From: a bacterium A37T11
Lineage (GTDB): Bacteria; Bacteroidota; Bacteroidia; Sphingobacteriales; Sphingobacteriaceae
DNA: 64,000 bases
Direction: 5' to 3'
NCBI GenBank assembly: GCA_900109895.1
Contig: FOBR01000013.1
Location: 1-64,000 of the forward strand
A program made the translations under genes and the position numbers. The number at the start of each line of letters is the position of its first letter. Position 1 is the stretch's first letter. The notes below the pieces were generated by a model that saw nothing but the letters and a program-made list of their open reading frames with translations, searched no databases and was not told where the DNA came from. Positions 17,326-26,832 of the stretch are shown one piece after another.

Positions 17326-18819
17326 ATGAAGGTGATATACCCTCTGGGCATTCTATTGCCCAAACATACCCATTTTTTTTCAAAAAAAACGTTCCTGCGG
17401 GCCTGGTATTTTACCGGTACGCTCCTGTATTTTACCGCCGGGCTTTGGTACGGTACCAATGCTCAGGAAACCAATAATATAAAATCTACTAGCCTCTCTG
17501 ACAGCCTCGGTATCCCCGAAGGGGGCCTCAAAATCGGCGACTCCATCCCCGAAGCCCTCTGGCACCTGCCTTTGCAAGTGGTGAACCATCCGGAAGGGAA
17601 GGATACCATTACCCTGAACGATTACCGGGATAAAAAACTGATCATCCTGGATTTCTGGGCCACCTGGTGCAAACCGTGTATACAGTCCTTAAACGAGTTG
17701 AACAAATTTTATGGGACAACGGGCTATCAAGATCTCGCCGTGCTGCCTGTTACGTATCACGACCAGGCCACTGCGCTGGATTTTGTCAGGCAGGCTTCGT
17801 GGAAGTTTCCAAGCGTCAGTAGTGATAGCCTGCTTTCCCGGTATTTTCCCCACTATGCCATTCCCTTTCAGCTCTGGATCACAGATAACCGGGTCATAGC
17901 TACTCCGAAATGGTGGCTTGCCTCTGTAGAAAATATTACCAAAACCCTGGCGGGTGAACCGGTAACCCTGTCCAATACCGCTAAAAACGTAGAGCGCTAT
18001 ACGCCGCTGTTTTTAAAAGGGAACGGCGGTGATGGCCATCTGGCCCTGGTTCAGTCCGTTATTTCAACAGGTGATCCCGCTTTCAGAAGCTGGAAACTCT
18101 ATTTTCGGTCAGAAAAGGGCATTAGCATCATCGGTGGCCACAATGCGGACTTGTTCCAAAATCTATTCTACGATGCATTCAGGCCGTTCATCCACCTGGA
18201 GTTAGCCAATGAAGATGGTCTAGGGCTCGCCGTGGAACTTCCGGACAGCCTGAAGCGGCAGTTCCTCTCCCCACGTCCGCAACTGGCTGATTTCCCTGAT
18301 CCACAACAATATGATGACAGCCTAGGGAAATGGACGCGCAAGAACCGTTTCTCTTACCAACTGATCGTGCAAAAATCCTTGTCTCAACCGGAAGCCCTAG
18401 CGTGGATGAGGCAAGACCTGCTGCGTTGTTTTGGGGTCTATTATGGCATCGACGCCCATATCGGGAACAGGCCGCGTCGATTCCTTGTATTGCGTGTGCT
18501 TAAAAATAGACAGGAAACCCGTAGACTGCTCCACAGCAAAGGTGGTTCGCTACGCATATTAAGCCCCGGGGATGACAAAGACTACCAGTTACGCAATGCA
18601 CCGCTGGGCCTGATCCGGTCAAGGATCAACCAAGTGGCTCCATTCATGCCCTTTTTAGATGAAACGGGCCTTTCAGACCTGAAAGTCGACATAACGCTTT
18701 CAGCTCACAGTTCGCAAAATATCATAGTAGCCAATAAAGCCTTGGCCACTTATGGCCTCTGCTTATCCATCCTGGAAAAAGAGGTGCCCGTGTTAATTAT
18801 TTGTCCAAAGATCCCTTAA
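17326..18819 (+). CDS. TlpA-family thioredoxin-like protein with TIGR03435/DUF3738-like C-terminus
   Basis: A 497-aa exported protein. A hydrophobic segment at about 28-44 ends near TNAQ. A TlpA/AhpC-TSA fold spans about 65-205 with the redox motif WCKPC at 114-118 inside ILDFWATWCKPCI. The C-terminal half (about 230-497) has the layout of TIGR03435 (DUF3738) proteins: LPDSL, a helical middle, then DETGLSDLKVDITLS and a closing pair of strands with VPVLIICPKIP. Such redoxins often accompany SusC/SusD pairs in Sphingobacteria. The SusC gene starts 22 bp after its stop, so it is operonic. The redox partner is unknown, and the C-terminal assignment is by pattern memory. Confidence 0.8.
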   Translation: MKVIYPLGILLPKHTHFFSKKTFLRAWYFTGTLLYFTAGLWYGTNAQETNNIKSTSLSDSLGIPEGGLKIGDSIPEALWHLPLQVVNHPEGKDTITLNDYRDKKLIILDFWATWCKPCIQSLNELNKFYGTTGYQDLAVLPVTYHDQATALDFVRQASWKFPSVSSDSLLSRYFPHYAIPFQLWITDNRVIATPKWWLASVENITKTLAGEPVTLSNTAKNVERYTPLFLKGNGGDGHLALVQSVISTGDPAFRSWKLYFRSEKGISIIGGHNADLFQNLFYDAFRPFIHLELANEDGLGLAVELPDSLKRQFLSPRPQLADFPDPQQYDDSLGKWTRKNRFSYQLIVQKSLSQPEALAWMRQDLLRCFGVYYGIDAHIGNRPRRFLVLRVLKNRQETRRLLHSKGGSLRILSPGDDKDYQLRNAPLGLIRSRINQVAPFMPFLDETGLSDLKVDITLSAHSSQNIIVANKALATYGLCLSILEKEVPVLIICPKIP

Positions 18820-18841
18820 CCCCTTCTTAACGATCGTCAAA

Positions 18842-21800
18842 ATGAAATTAACAAGATTACTATACCTATTGGCTTCGCTGTCGTTTTCCGTTGGTTACGG
18901 ACAACAGCAACGGCTCACGGGCCAGGTCACTTCCGCCCTTGACCAGAGCCCGCTTGCAGGAGCGAGCCTCCGCCTTAAACTCAGCGGTAATGCCACGCAT
19001 TCAGGCCCTGATGGGCAGTTTAGGTTGCCTGTACCCAGCGGCCCTGACACGCTGCTTGTTCACTACCTGGGTTTTCAGGACCTGGAAGTAGCCCTATCAG
19101 TAAAGGCTTTGAGCTTTCTTCGTATTTCCCTCACTCCTGCCACATCCGAGCTACAAGAGGCCGTAGTGAACACCGGATACTACCAGGTGCCGATTGAACG
19201 CAGTACGGGTTCATTCACCCAGGTAGACCAGGCGTTGCTTAACCGAAGCACCGGCAGCAACCTGCTGCAACGGTTGGAAGGCGTGACCAGCGGACTACAG
19301 TTCAGCCGCAACCGCCTGCAGGGCGAAGACGTGTCCGGAACACCTGATTTACGGGTGCGCGGGTTGAGTACCATCGAATCCGATAACCGTCCGCTGATCA
19401 TTGTTGACAATTTTCCGTACGAAAGCGATATCAGCACATTAAATCCGAACGATGTACTCAGTGTCACCATTTTAAAGGATGCTGCTGCCGCTTCCATCTG
19501 GGGAGCCCGCGCCGGCAACGGCGTTATTGTGATCAGCACCAAGCAAGGCCAATATCAGCAAAGAAATCTGCTTTCATTTAACAGCAGCATCACCTCTGTA
19601 CAAAAGCCGGATCTTTTTTACAGCAAGAGCTTCTTGCCGTCTGCCACCGAAATGGCCATTGAAAAAGAACTATTTGATGCAGGTCTTGATCAGGAACAGG
19701 CCAATGTGCCCCTCCAGGCTTATACAGAATTGCTCATCCGCCAACGGGACGGCCTGATCAGTGAAGCAGATTTCGACCATGAAAGCAGACTGCTTGGGCA
19801 AAGCGATATACGGAAGGAAGCCCTTACCTATTTATACCAAACCACACTTGATCAGCAATACGCGCTGAATGCCAGTGGTGGCGGGAATGCCTACCGTTAT
19901 TATACCGGTTTGGGCTATGACCGACAGCGCGGCTCATCGATCGGAAACAACAACAGCCGGCTAACCATCAACACACAAAATACGTTTCAGTTATCCAAAC
20001 AGATAGAGGTCAGCACCGGCATCTGGTATGAATCCGGGCAAAAAACCAATAACGGGCTCACCATGGAAGACCTTAGCAGCCCGCTTATCGGCAATCCATC
20101 TACGTATAGCCGCCTGGCCGACGGACAAGGGCATGCCCTGCCCCTCGTCAGGGACTGGCGGCAGGCATATGTGGACGGGGCCGCCACGCTGGGATTGCTT
20201 GACTGGAATTACAGGCCGCTGGATGAGCTGCAATTGGCTGATAATAGCAGCCATAGCTCTGAAATACGCATCAACAGCCACATTACCTATCATTTTTTCG
20301 ACCACTTTGACCTGCAGGGCAGCTATCAGTACCTGCACAGCAACCAGGACGACCGGAATTATTATGCGCCGGACACATATTTTGTCAGAAACCTGGTCAA
20401 CCAGTTTACCCAGCCCAATGGCAACCTGATCATCCCGAATGGGGGCATCCTCCGAGGCAGCGGCCCTCAGCTCAATAGCAGTCATTCCGGACGTGTACAG
20501 CTCAACTATGCGGAAACGTTTCAGGGTTTGCATCAGATCGCCGCGCTTGCCGGGGTGGATATGCGGCAGCAAGTCTCCGCAAGCCAGCCCGGTTATTTGC
20601 TGTATAATTACGATGATGATGTGCGTACCAGTGATATCCTTTTTGACTACAGCATGTTCTACGAGCTGCAGCCCGAAGGATATAACTATGGCTATTTGCC
20701 TACACCCCCTACATCGACGGCTTACTTCACCAACAGGGAGCTCTCTTATTATGGCAATGCTTCCTATACGTATAAGGGCCGCTACATCGTTTCGGCCAGC
20801 AGCCGATGGGACGGCAGCAATCTGTTTGGGGTGAAAGCCAATCAACGGGGCGTGCCGCTATGGTCTGCCGGTCTAAGCTGGGAGCTTGACAAGGAGCCGT
20901 TTTACCGTCTGGCGGGCTTGCCTTATGCAAGACTACGCGCTACCTATGGTCGCAGCGGAAATGTCAATAAGACGATCAGCCACTACGCGGTAATCCGCTA
21001 CGGCAGCAATACCGTCACCGGCCTTCACAATGCATTATTAACAAGCCCCGGAAACCCATCGCTGCGTTGGGAAAAAGTAAACACTCTCAATACGGCCCTC
21101 GATCTGGCTACCTCCGACAAACGTATACAGGCCAGCCTGGAATACTACCTGAAAATCTCCACGGACCTGATCGGCGATAAATACATGGATCCGACCGTGG
21201 GAATTACCAATAACTACAAGATCAACTATGCAGATATGCGTACCCAGGGCTTTGACCTGCAGGTCACCGCGGTTCCGGTGCCGGGCCTCATCCGGTGGGA
21301 AAGCGTTTTGCTATTAAGCTATGTGCGCAATAAGATCACCCGTTTTGAAGCCCAGGAACTCACCAGTATTGATGACTATTTTCACTATACACCGCCTGTA
21401 AAAGGCCTTTCCAGAGACATGATGCTGGCATTGCCTTGGAACGGTCTTTCACATGAAAACGGGATGCCGGTGATCTATCAGGATGGGCTTGTCAGTACAG
21501 ATTACCGCGCGTATTACGAAAATTTTGATCCCGGATCGCTTGTTCAGGCCGGGTTAAGCGTGCCACCCTTTTTTGGCAGTTTCCGCAATACGCTACGCTG
21601 GAAGCAGTTGGAACTAAGTGTCCTTGTTTCGTTTAAAACAGGCTATGTATTCAGGCGGCGATCCATTGGTCCCGGGGCCGAATATTACAATGGAAACAAC
21701 GGTTTCCACACAGATTATCTCAAACGGTGGAAACAACCCGGTGATGAGGCCTTCACCAGCGTTCCTGCCGCCGTGGAGCCCGGTGTTTACCGACCTTCCA

Positions 21801-22063
21801 ACAATTACGTCGAAGCGGTGTACCGTGATTCAGAGGCCCTGATCAGTAAGGGCGATCATATCCGCCTCCAGGATATCCAATGCAGTTATACCCTGCCCGT
21901 CCGTAAGGGCTTTCTGGCTGGCAAAAACCTTCGCCTATATGCCTATGCCCGGGACCTCGGCATCCTGTGGCGTGCCAACAAAGAAGGGATCGACCCTGAC
22001 TATGCCCAGACCAACTACCCGCCCCCCGCATCCTATTCATTTGGGTTACAAGCTACATTCTAA
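18842..22063 (+). CDS. SusC/RagA-type TonB-dependent outer-membrane transporter
   Basis: A 1073-aa protein with a signal peptide (to about residue 20, YGQQQ), a carboxypeptidase-regulatory-like domain (about 24-100, LTGQVTSALDQSPLAGASL), a plug with LRVRGLSTIESDNRPLIIVDNFPYE, and a C-terminal barrel ending SFGLQATF. No clear DEVVVVGYG-like TonB box is present. In its place stands ELQEAVVNTGYYQVP, a variant common in the redoxin-associated SusC subgroup. The plug motif ILKDAAAASIWGARAGNGVIVI carries W where most have Y. It lies between the TlpA gene and its SusD. The substrate is not predictable and may be a peptide or protein. Confidence 0.94.
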   Translation: MKLTRLLYLLASLSFSVGYGQQQRLTGQVTSALDQSPLAGASLRLKLSGNATHSGPDGQFRLPVPSGPDTLLVHYLGFQDLEVALSVKALSFLRISLTPATSELQEAVVNTGYYQVPIERSTGSFTQVDQALLNRSTGSNLLQRLEGVTSGLQFSRNRLQGEDVSGTPDLRVRGLSTIESDNRPLIIVDNFPYESDISTLNPNDVLSVTILKDAAAASIWGARAGNGVIVISTKQGQYQQRNLLSFNSSITSVQKPDLFYSKSFLPSATEMAIEKELFDAGLDQEQANVPLQAYTELLIRQRDGLISEADFDHESRLLGQSDIRKEALTYLYQTTLDQQYALNASGGGNAYRYYTGLGYDRQRGSSIGNNNSRLTINTQNTFQLSKQIEVSTGIWYESGQKTNNGLTMEDLSSPLIGNPSTYSRLADGQGHALPLVRDWRQAYVDGAATLGLLDWNYRPLDELQLADNSSHSSEIRINSHITYHFFDHFDLQGSYQYLHSNQDDRNYYAPDTYFVRNLVNQFTQPNGNLIIPNGGILRGSGPQLNSSHSGRVQLNYAETFQGLHQIAALAGVDMRQQVSASQPGYLLYNYDDDVRTSDILFDYSMFYELQPEGYNYGYLPTPPTSTAYFTNRELSYYGNASYTYKGRYIVSASSRWDGSNLFGVKANQRGVPLWSAGLSWELDKEPFYRLAGLPYARLRATYGRSGNVNKTISHYAVIRYGSNTVTGLHNALLTSPGNPSLRWEKVNTLNTALDLATSDKRIQASLEYYLKISTDLIGDKYMDPTVGITNNYKINYADMRTQGFDLQVTAVPVPGLIRWESVLLLSYVRNKITRFEAQELTSIDDYFHYTPPVKGLSRDMMLALPWNGLSHENGMPVIYQDGLVSTDYRAYYENFDPGSLVQAGLSVPPFFGSFRNTLRWKQLELSVLVSFKTGYVFRRRSIGPGAEYYNGNNGFHTDYLKRWKQPGDEAFTSVPAAVEPGVYRPSNNYVEAVYRDSEALISKGDHIRLQDIQCSYTLPVRKGFLAGKNLRLYAYARDLGILWRANKEGIDPDYAQTNYPPPASYSFGLQATF

Positions 22064-22081
22064 TTCTTTAAAATATTAGTG

Positions 22082-23449
22082 ATGAAAAAACGTATTATAA
22101 TACATTATTCTTTTCTGTTATTGGCCCTCGGCGCTTGTGGCAAGGGATTTCTTGCGGTAAAATACGACAAAAGCGTCGTTACACCCACCACACTGGCCGA
22201 TTACCAGGCCTTGTTGCATGGCAATATGCAAACACCCAGCTCGCATGAGCTCGGCATTACCGGATCCGATGAATTTTATCTGAGCAATGCTTCCTGGCAG
22301 TCGCTCGTGCAACCTTATCTTAAAAACGGTTATATATGGGCCGATGACATATATGAGCAGCAGCCCTGCGAGGATTACAACCGGGCTTACAGCCGCATCC
22401 TGACTGCAAATATTGTCTTGGACGGGCTGGATAAACTAACCCCGAATGAAGATGAAAAACAACAATGGGACCAGGCAAAGGGGGCAGCACTCTATTTCAG
22501 GGCTGAAAAATTTTATCAGCTGGCGCAGCTTTTCTGCAAGCCTTACTACAAAGAAACCGCCACAATAGATCCCGGAATAGCCTTACGCCTCTCCCCGGAT
22601 GTGGAGCAAGCCTCTCAGCGCGCTTCGGTGGCCGAAACTTATCAGCAGATCTGTGCAGATCTATTGGCGGCCCTCCCTTTGCTTCCAGTCATTTCGCAGA
22701 CCAATCTGCATCCGTCCAAAGCCGCGGCAAATGCCTTGTTTGCCAAAACCTATTTGCTCATGGGTGATTATGTCAGCGCTGCCGGCTATGCGGCCGACTG
22801 CTTATCGCAGCAGAACATGCTGATCAATTATCAAACCCTATCCAAGGATTCAAATACGCCGTTCCCGGCCTATGCAGAAGGCAATGAGGAAGTCATCCTG
22901 CTGTCCTATACTGCCAATATACCCATTGTTGCCAGCTCGCGCTTCAATGCCGATACCACCTTGTTGGCCCTATACCAGTCAGGAGATCTCAGAAACGCTA
23001 TTTTTTATCGTACCAACACAGACGGCAGGATCCTGTTCAAAGGTTCGTATGCCGGAAGTGCCTATTATTTTACGGGACTATCCACCAGTGAGGTGTGGCT
23101 GATTAGTGCAGAGTGCCATGCACGACTGGGCCAATTGGGGAAAGCGATGAACGATATTAATACCCTGCGAAAAACCCGTTTCAGCCCGGAACAATATGTC
23201 CCTCTTGAAGCTGCAGATGAACAGCAGGCCTTGAGGCTTGTCCTGGAAGAACGCCGGCTTGAACTGGTGATGCGGGGTACGCGTTGGGAGGATCTGAGAA
23301 GGCTGAACAATGAGCCGGCATTTGCAAAAACACTGGTGAGGCAAGTGAATGATCAGCGTTACGAACTATTGCCCAATAGCCCGCGCTACGTATGGCCATT
23401 ACCCGATGATGCCATAAATTTCGGACATCTCACACAGAATCCCCGCTAA
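22082..23449 (+). CDS. SusD/RagB-type lipoprotein
   Basis: A 455-aa lipoprotein partner of the upstream SusC. ATG 22082 is preferred over GTG 22079. The signal is MKKRIIIHYSFLLLALGAC with the lipobox LGAC. SusD-type helices are recognisable (AALYFRAEKFYQLAQLF near 137-153, EVWLISAECHARLGQLGKAM, LEERRLELVMRGTRWEDLRR), and the end YVWPLPDDAINFGHLTQNPR is close to the usual YPIP segment. It begins 18 bp after the SusC stop, and a strong terminator follows at 23454-23489, so TlpA-SusC-SusD form one operon. Confidence 0.94.
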   Translation: MKKRIIIHYSFLLLALGACGKGFLAVKYDKSVVTPTTLADYQALLHGNMQTPSSHELGITGSDEFYLSNASWQSLVQPYLKNGYIWADDIYEQQPCEDYNRAYSRILTANIVLDGLDKLTPNEDEKQQWDQAKGAALYFRAEKFYQLAQLFCKPYYKETATIDPGIALRLSPDVEQASQRASVAETYQQICADLLAALPLLPVISQTNLHPSKAAANALFAKTYLLMGDYVSAAGYAADCLSQQNMLINYQTLSKDSNTPFPAYAEGNEEVILLSYTANIPIVASSRFNADTTLLALYQSGDLRNAIFYRTNTDGRILFKGSYAGSAYYFTGLSTSEVWLISAECHARLGQLGKAMNDINTLRKTRFSPEQYVPLEAADEQQALRLVLEERRLELVMRGTRWEDLRRLNNEPAFAKTLVRQVNDQRYELLPNSPRYVWPLPDDAINFGHLTQNPR

Positions 23450-23453
23450 TAAA

Positions 23454-23489
23454 AAAAACCGTCATGGAAGACGATCCATGACGGTTTTT
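23454..23489. terminator. Bidirectional intrinsic terminator
   Basis: AAAAACCGTCATGG (23454-23467) pairs perfectly with CCATGACGGTTTTT (23476-23489) around an 8-nt loop. It has a T-run on either strand and lies between convergent genes (SusD on plus, small exported protein on minus). Confidence 0.92.
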
Positions 23490-23509
23490 CCTAAACACCA
23501 CAATTTAAA

Positions 23510-23968
23510 TTACGGTTCGAATGCATACCGATCCTGATTGTCGTCATTCTGAACAATTTCGGCACCGGCCGCTAAAGCGTCTTCAACAGTCATGTTCAGG
23601 ACGTTTAATCCGGTTGGAATGATCAGATATACGGAGCAGGGATCGTTTGGATTCCCTTCCGCACATTCAGTACTGCTCGGAGTGCTGGGAGGAGGCGTGG
23701 TCCGTACCGTACCAATGCGCTGATTGGCATAGGACGTAGCGGGCGACCCGATGATCGTCAGGTTACGCCATTCGGTGCTGGTTAATACTTTTATACCGGT
23801 GGTTTTTGACACCTTTTCTACTTTACGTGTATCAGTCTTAAATGCATTCACTCCCAGATACACCATACCAACCAGTGCTAACAAGCCCAACCCACCGATT
23901 ATTTTGTTTATTACTCTTTTATTCACTTGATGAACTTTGTTTTCGCTGTTGGAAAAAAAGCATCCCAA
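23510..23968 (-). CDS. Small exported protein of unknown function
   Basis: A 152-aa protein with a hydrophobic N-terminal helix (IIGGLGLLALVGMVYLGVNAF, about residues 23-43) that could be a signal anchor. The rest is exported-looking: a Pro/Thr/Ser-rich stretch (TTPPPSTPSS) and two cysteines in ECAEGNPNDPCSVYLIIP that could form a disulfide. A GTG at codon 15 (23926) is an alternative start that trims an N-terminal tail lacking signal features. The organisation loosely resembles short DUF6520-type proteins encoded near SusC/SusD operons, but I cannot assign it. It is convergent with the SusD gene across the terminator. Confidence 0.6.
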   Translation of the reverse strand: MGCFFSNSENKVHQVNKRVINKIIGGLGLLALVGMVYLGVNAFKTDTRKVEKVSKTTGIKVLTSTEWRNLTIIGSPATSYANQRIGTVRTTPPPSTPSSTECAEGNPNDPCSVYLIIPTGLNVLNMTVEDALAAGAEIVQNDDNQDRYAFEP

Positions 23969-24404
23969 AAAAAGGTTAAAGTTTTAAAATAAATGATTAA
24001 AAATGTTTTTCCGTCCGCTTACGTGGGGATCCGGTTGCGTGCCGTCTGTGCATCCCGTTTGGGGCAAGATCGTCAGGGTGGTTTGTCGGCACAGCTTACG
24101 CTGGAACAGTGCACCGTGCCGCGGATAGCGTATCCTTTTAATAAACAAAGACCGGAATAATAGATAATGAATAGTTACCGCGCAAAACAAATGGTTTGCG
24201 GGGGCAGGGTACCCCTTGAACCCATTCCCTGCTTTCCCAACAAACCACGCCATGAAACAAACAAACAACAAATCAAACAATTCCATTTTTCCTTTGCAGG
24301 CCGGTTTTTCTGATTGCCGGCCCGGCACTACAAAGGAAAGGAGCTTTTTCGGGCTAAAAGCGCGCAAGCTGGGCGCGCTTTTTTATAATAGTAGATGCTG
24401 GAGG
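23969..24404. other. Intergenic region with hairpins; no supported gene
   Basis: 436 bp between two minus-strand genes. A 127-codon minus frame (23984-24367) has no domain, no signal and erratic composition, so I do not call it. A hairpin GGCCGG (24299-24304) with CCGGCC (24317-24322) stands 34 bp before the terminator at 24356-24386. Confidence 0.5.
24356..24386. terminator. Intrinsic terminator downstream of the AAA/DUF4143 gene
   Basis: AAAAGCGCGC (24356-24365) pairs with GCGCGCTTTT (24373-24382), with TTAT beyond. On the minus strand it ends TTTTAG about 20 nt after the ATPase stop; on the plus strand the T-run is better, so it may also end a rightward transcript. Confidence 0.8.
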
Positions 24405-25574
24405 TTAATTCTGTGATGACATCATTAAAAGAAAATGCTGAAGACCCGTCACCTTAATTTTTTCAGCTAACGGATATTGGTCTTCAGAAGGAGTGATCAC
24501 AAAGGCTTGATCGATACCCAAATCATCCAATACGATGTGAAAGCCTTTAGAGACCCTCGGGTTGATTGAAAATTTAATTTCAACAGCCATCAACGGTTTT
24601 ATGCCATCTGCTAATATTAAGTCGCATTCAGCGCCGTGCTGGCTACGATAATAGTACATTTCTAAATGGGCAGGTTTTCGTTGATAGATCTGTTCAATCA
24701 CATAACTTTCCCATGAGCTACCTACAGTAAGATGTAAGGGTAACTCGGCTTCACTGCGGATGCGGTTTAACACATGCAACAAACCACTGTCGCGGATATA
24801 GACTTTCGGGGCTTTCAGCACCCGCTTTTTCACATTCACATACCAGGCTGGGAGTTGCCTCACCATATAAGCCCCCTCCAGAAAATCAAGGTACCGCTTT
24901 ACGGTAGGGCTGCTCACCCCAAGGGCGCTCGCATAACTTTCCGCGTTCCATATACCGCCACTTTGCCCGGCCAGCATATACCAAAAATTGCGAATAATGG
25001 TTTCTGACAAGTTTACCCCAAATAACAGGCTCAGGTCACGTTCAATATAAGCTCTTATGAAATTTTCAGCCCAGCGTATAAAGCCCTGGTCACTGGCACT
25101 GGTTAGTGCCTTCGGAAAACCACCCCGAAACCAATGCTGGCTCTGGCTGATGCCGCTTTCCAGTGCCTCCAACAAATTAACAGTTGAAAGTTCGGCGTAA
25201 GCAATCCTGCCGGCTAGGGACTCAGATACGCCTTTTACCAATGCTGGGGATGCCGAGCCCGTTAATATAAAGCGCCCTGGTCTCCTATTTTGATCAATGA
25301 TTGGACGAAGTTGGCGAAAGAGGTCTGGCATCCGCTGAATTTCATCCAATACGATACAACTATCTGCATATTCACCAAAGATAAAAGTAGCATTTTCCAT
25401 CCGGGAAAGGTCCCGGTCGTCTTCCAGGTCAAAGTAAATAACATCGTGTCCTGTTTCTTTTAACAGTTGCCGGGTAAGTGTCGTTTTACCTACCTGACGT
25501 GGTCCTAACAAAGCAACTGCGGGAAATTCCCGTAAAAGAAGCTGAAGCTGTTCAGCAATGTCTCTTTTAATCAT
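24405..25574 (-). CDS. AAA family ATPase with DUF4143 domain
   Basis: A 389-aa cytoplasmic P-loop protein. The AAA_14 domain begins with Walker A GPRQVGKTTL (about 24-33), and Walker B is in CIVLDEIQRMPDLF (about 73-86). The sensor-like ILTGSAS lies at about 107-113. The C-terminal DUF4143 part carries YVIEQIYQRKP and the nuclease-like GAECDLIL...VEIKFS signature (E-C-D, then E-I-K). The family is widespread and usually annotated only as ATP-binding protein. It is a single-gene unit with its own terminator. Confidence 0.9.
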   Translation of the reverse strand: MIKRDIAEQLQLLLREFPAVALLGPRQVGKTTLTRQLLKETGHDVIYFDLEDDRDLSRMENATFIFGEYADSCIVLDEIQRMPDLFRQLRPIIDQNRRPGRFILTGSASPALVKGVSESLAGRIAYAELSTVNLLEALESGISQSQHWFRGGFPKALTSASDQGFIRWAENFIRAYIERDLSLLFGVNLSETIIRNFWYMLAGQSGGIWNAESYASALGVSSPTVKRYLDFLEGAYMVRQLPAWYVNVKKRVLKAPKVYIRDSGLLHVLNRIRSEAELPLHLTVGSSWESYVIEQIYQRKPAHLEMYYYRSQHGAECDLILADGIKPLMAVEIKFSINPRVSKGFHIVLDDLGIDQAFVITPSEDQYPLAEKIKVTGLQHFLLMMSSQN

Positions 25575-25659
25575 GCATCAAAAATATTAATTACCGAGTA
25601 AATATAAAATTTAATTTTAAATATACTCTATTAATTTTTTTTCAATAATTCGTATCGGG

Positions 25660-26241
25660 TTATCTTTCTTCCGCATATCGCTTGCGTAATTTGCGGAAAT
25701 GGCCGTCACTGATATGCAACAGTTCAGCTTGGAAGTGAATGGGAACACGCAGCACCAGCTCTTTTAATTGCGTTGCAAATTCCACATACCGGTCAAATGC
25801 CTTCTCCTCCTGATACACCTCTATGAGCCTGCGTAACCGCAGGATCTTTCGCTGCTTAAGGATCTGAAACAGTTCGGCCACTTCCTGAAACAGCTTTTGT
25901 GCCTCCTGCGCATGGTCCAGTTTAAACAACAGCAGTTTGGTTTTTTCGAGTGCCCGGAACTCAATGGGCCGCTGTCGCCTGCTAAAGGTATGCTCCGTGC
26001 CGGTGAAGAAATCAAGGGGCAGGGAGAGCTCCCGCATACTTTCCCTCCCTGACCGGCTCAGTGCATAAGCACCCACCAGCCCTTCAAGCACAATGCAGAA
26101 ATAGGGGAACAGGTCTGTCGGGAATTTGATCACCTCCCCTTTCCGGTACATCTTTAGTTGGTGGTGGCCGTCCACATAACTCCTGGCCTGCGGCCGCACA
26201 TCGCTGTAATGCGCCCGCCAGAATTTATAAAATCTTTCCAT
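25660..26241 (-). CDS. Crp/Fnr-family regulator (cNMP-binding-like fold)
   Basis: A 193-aa protein beginning MERFYKFWRAHYSD at the ATG at 26239-26241. A TTG 39 bp upstream would add 13 residues of no obvious meaning. The layout is that of the short Bacteroidota Crp/Fnr group: a cupin-like sensor (KMYRKGEVIKFPTDLFPYFCIVLEGLVGAY), the PLDFFTGTEHTF segment, a dimerisation helix, and a C-terminal helical part ending in HISDGHFRKLRKRY, where a winged HTH would normally be. That C-terminal region is poorly conserved, so DNA binding is uncertain. No adjacent co-oriented gene suggests a target. Confidence 0.75.
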   Translation of the reverse strand: MERFYKFWRAHYSDVRPQARSYVDGHHQLKMYRKGEVIKFPTDLFPYFCIVLEGLVGAYALSRSGRESMRELSLPLDFFTGTEHTFSRRQRPIEFRALEKTKLLLFKLDHAQEAQKLFQEVAELFQILKQRKILRLRRLIEVYQEEKAFDRYVEFATQLKELVLRVPIHFQAELLHISDGHFRKLRKRYAEER

Positions 26242-26652
26242 AAAAACCGCTAATAATGGAGCGGAAGTTAAGGTTCTCAAAAAGGCCAGTCAATGGAACA
26301 GGTGGAACCCCAAATAACAGAAATTCCGGCAAACCGCATTATTTATGGCTATAAGCGACAATTGTCGATGGAAATCCTGAACTAAAAAAATGAAAACAGT
26401 ATTTTGTTAGGTAAACGCGGTAGTTTGATCAGCGCTTTTTTTTGTCAAATACGCGCAGTTAGTGGAACTCCCGTCTTCAGCTTGAAATTTCATTCCGGAA
26501 AATGCAGTCTTTATTCCTTCTCTGCACTATTGATACTTTATTCCTTTCTCATCCAATGGAATTCCCCACGTTTGTATGGTGATCACGCAGGAGAGTGCCC
26601 GCCTGCCCGGTTTGGAAAGATGGCTTTTTTTAGATTTTTAACCTACAAAAAA
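26242..26652. other. Intergenic region, nothing recognised
   Basis: 411 bp separating the Crp-like gene and the peptide ORF. One plus-strand frame is open from 26404 into the peptide ORF, but its upstream part has no start context or domain. No clear promoter box or hairpin was identified. Confidence 0.4.
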
Positions 26653-26814
26653 ATGGATCTTCAACACCTTTTAGACTTAGTAAATTCAACCTCATTTATA
26701 GAGGCCGTAACTGGTAAATTGACCAATTTTATCGCATTAAGCGACCTGATGCTGACCAACGACAATCCGCTGATACCGGATCCTGAAAGCTGTGATGTTC
26801 CCATCATATTATAA
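26653..26814 (+). CDS. Small peptide ORF, 53 codons, precursor-like
   Basis: ATG 26653 to TAA 26812-26814 encodes a 53-aa acidic peptide starting MDLQHLLDLVNSTSFIEAVT and ending PESCDVPIIL. The first 35 residues should form amphipathic helix; the tail is polar with one Cys and a hydrophobic end, an architecture shared by leader-plus-core peptides. It is 18 bp upstream of an acyltransferase-like gene, suggesting co-expression. It is preceded by the AT-rich run TACAAAAAA, typical of Bacteroidota translation starts. I do not recognise the family, and a chance frame cannot be excluded. Confidence 0.45.
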   Translation: MDLQHLLDLVNSTSFIEAVTGKLTNFIALSDLMLTNDNPLIPDPESCDVPIIL

Positions 26815-26832
26815 ATGGAATGATCCCGCAAT

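Noticed and set aside
19991-20845. 284-codon antisense frame in the second susC gene
   Set aside because: Antisense to an unmistakable SusC barrel; long only because of codon bias.
23984-24367. 127-codon minus ORF
   Set aside because: No domain or signal, erratic composition, runs through the terminator hairpin and a GC-rich hairpin.
26404-26652. N-terminal extension of the 53-codon peptide ORF
   Set aside because: The extra 83 codons have no start context or feature; the ATG at 26653 has the A-rich leader and begins the regular part.
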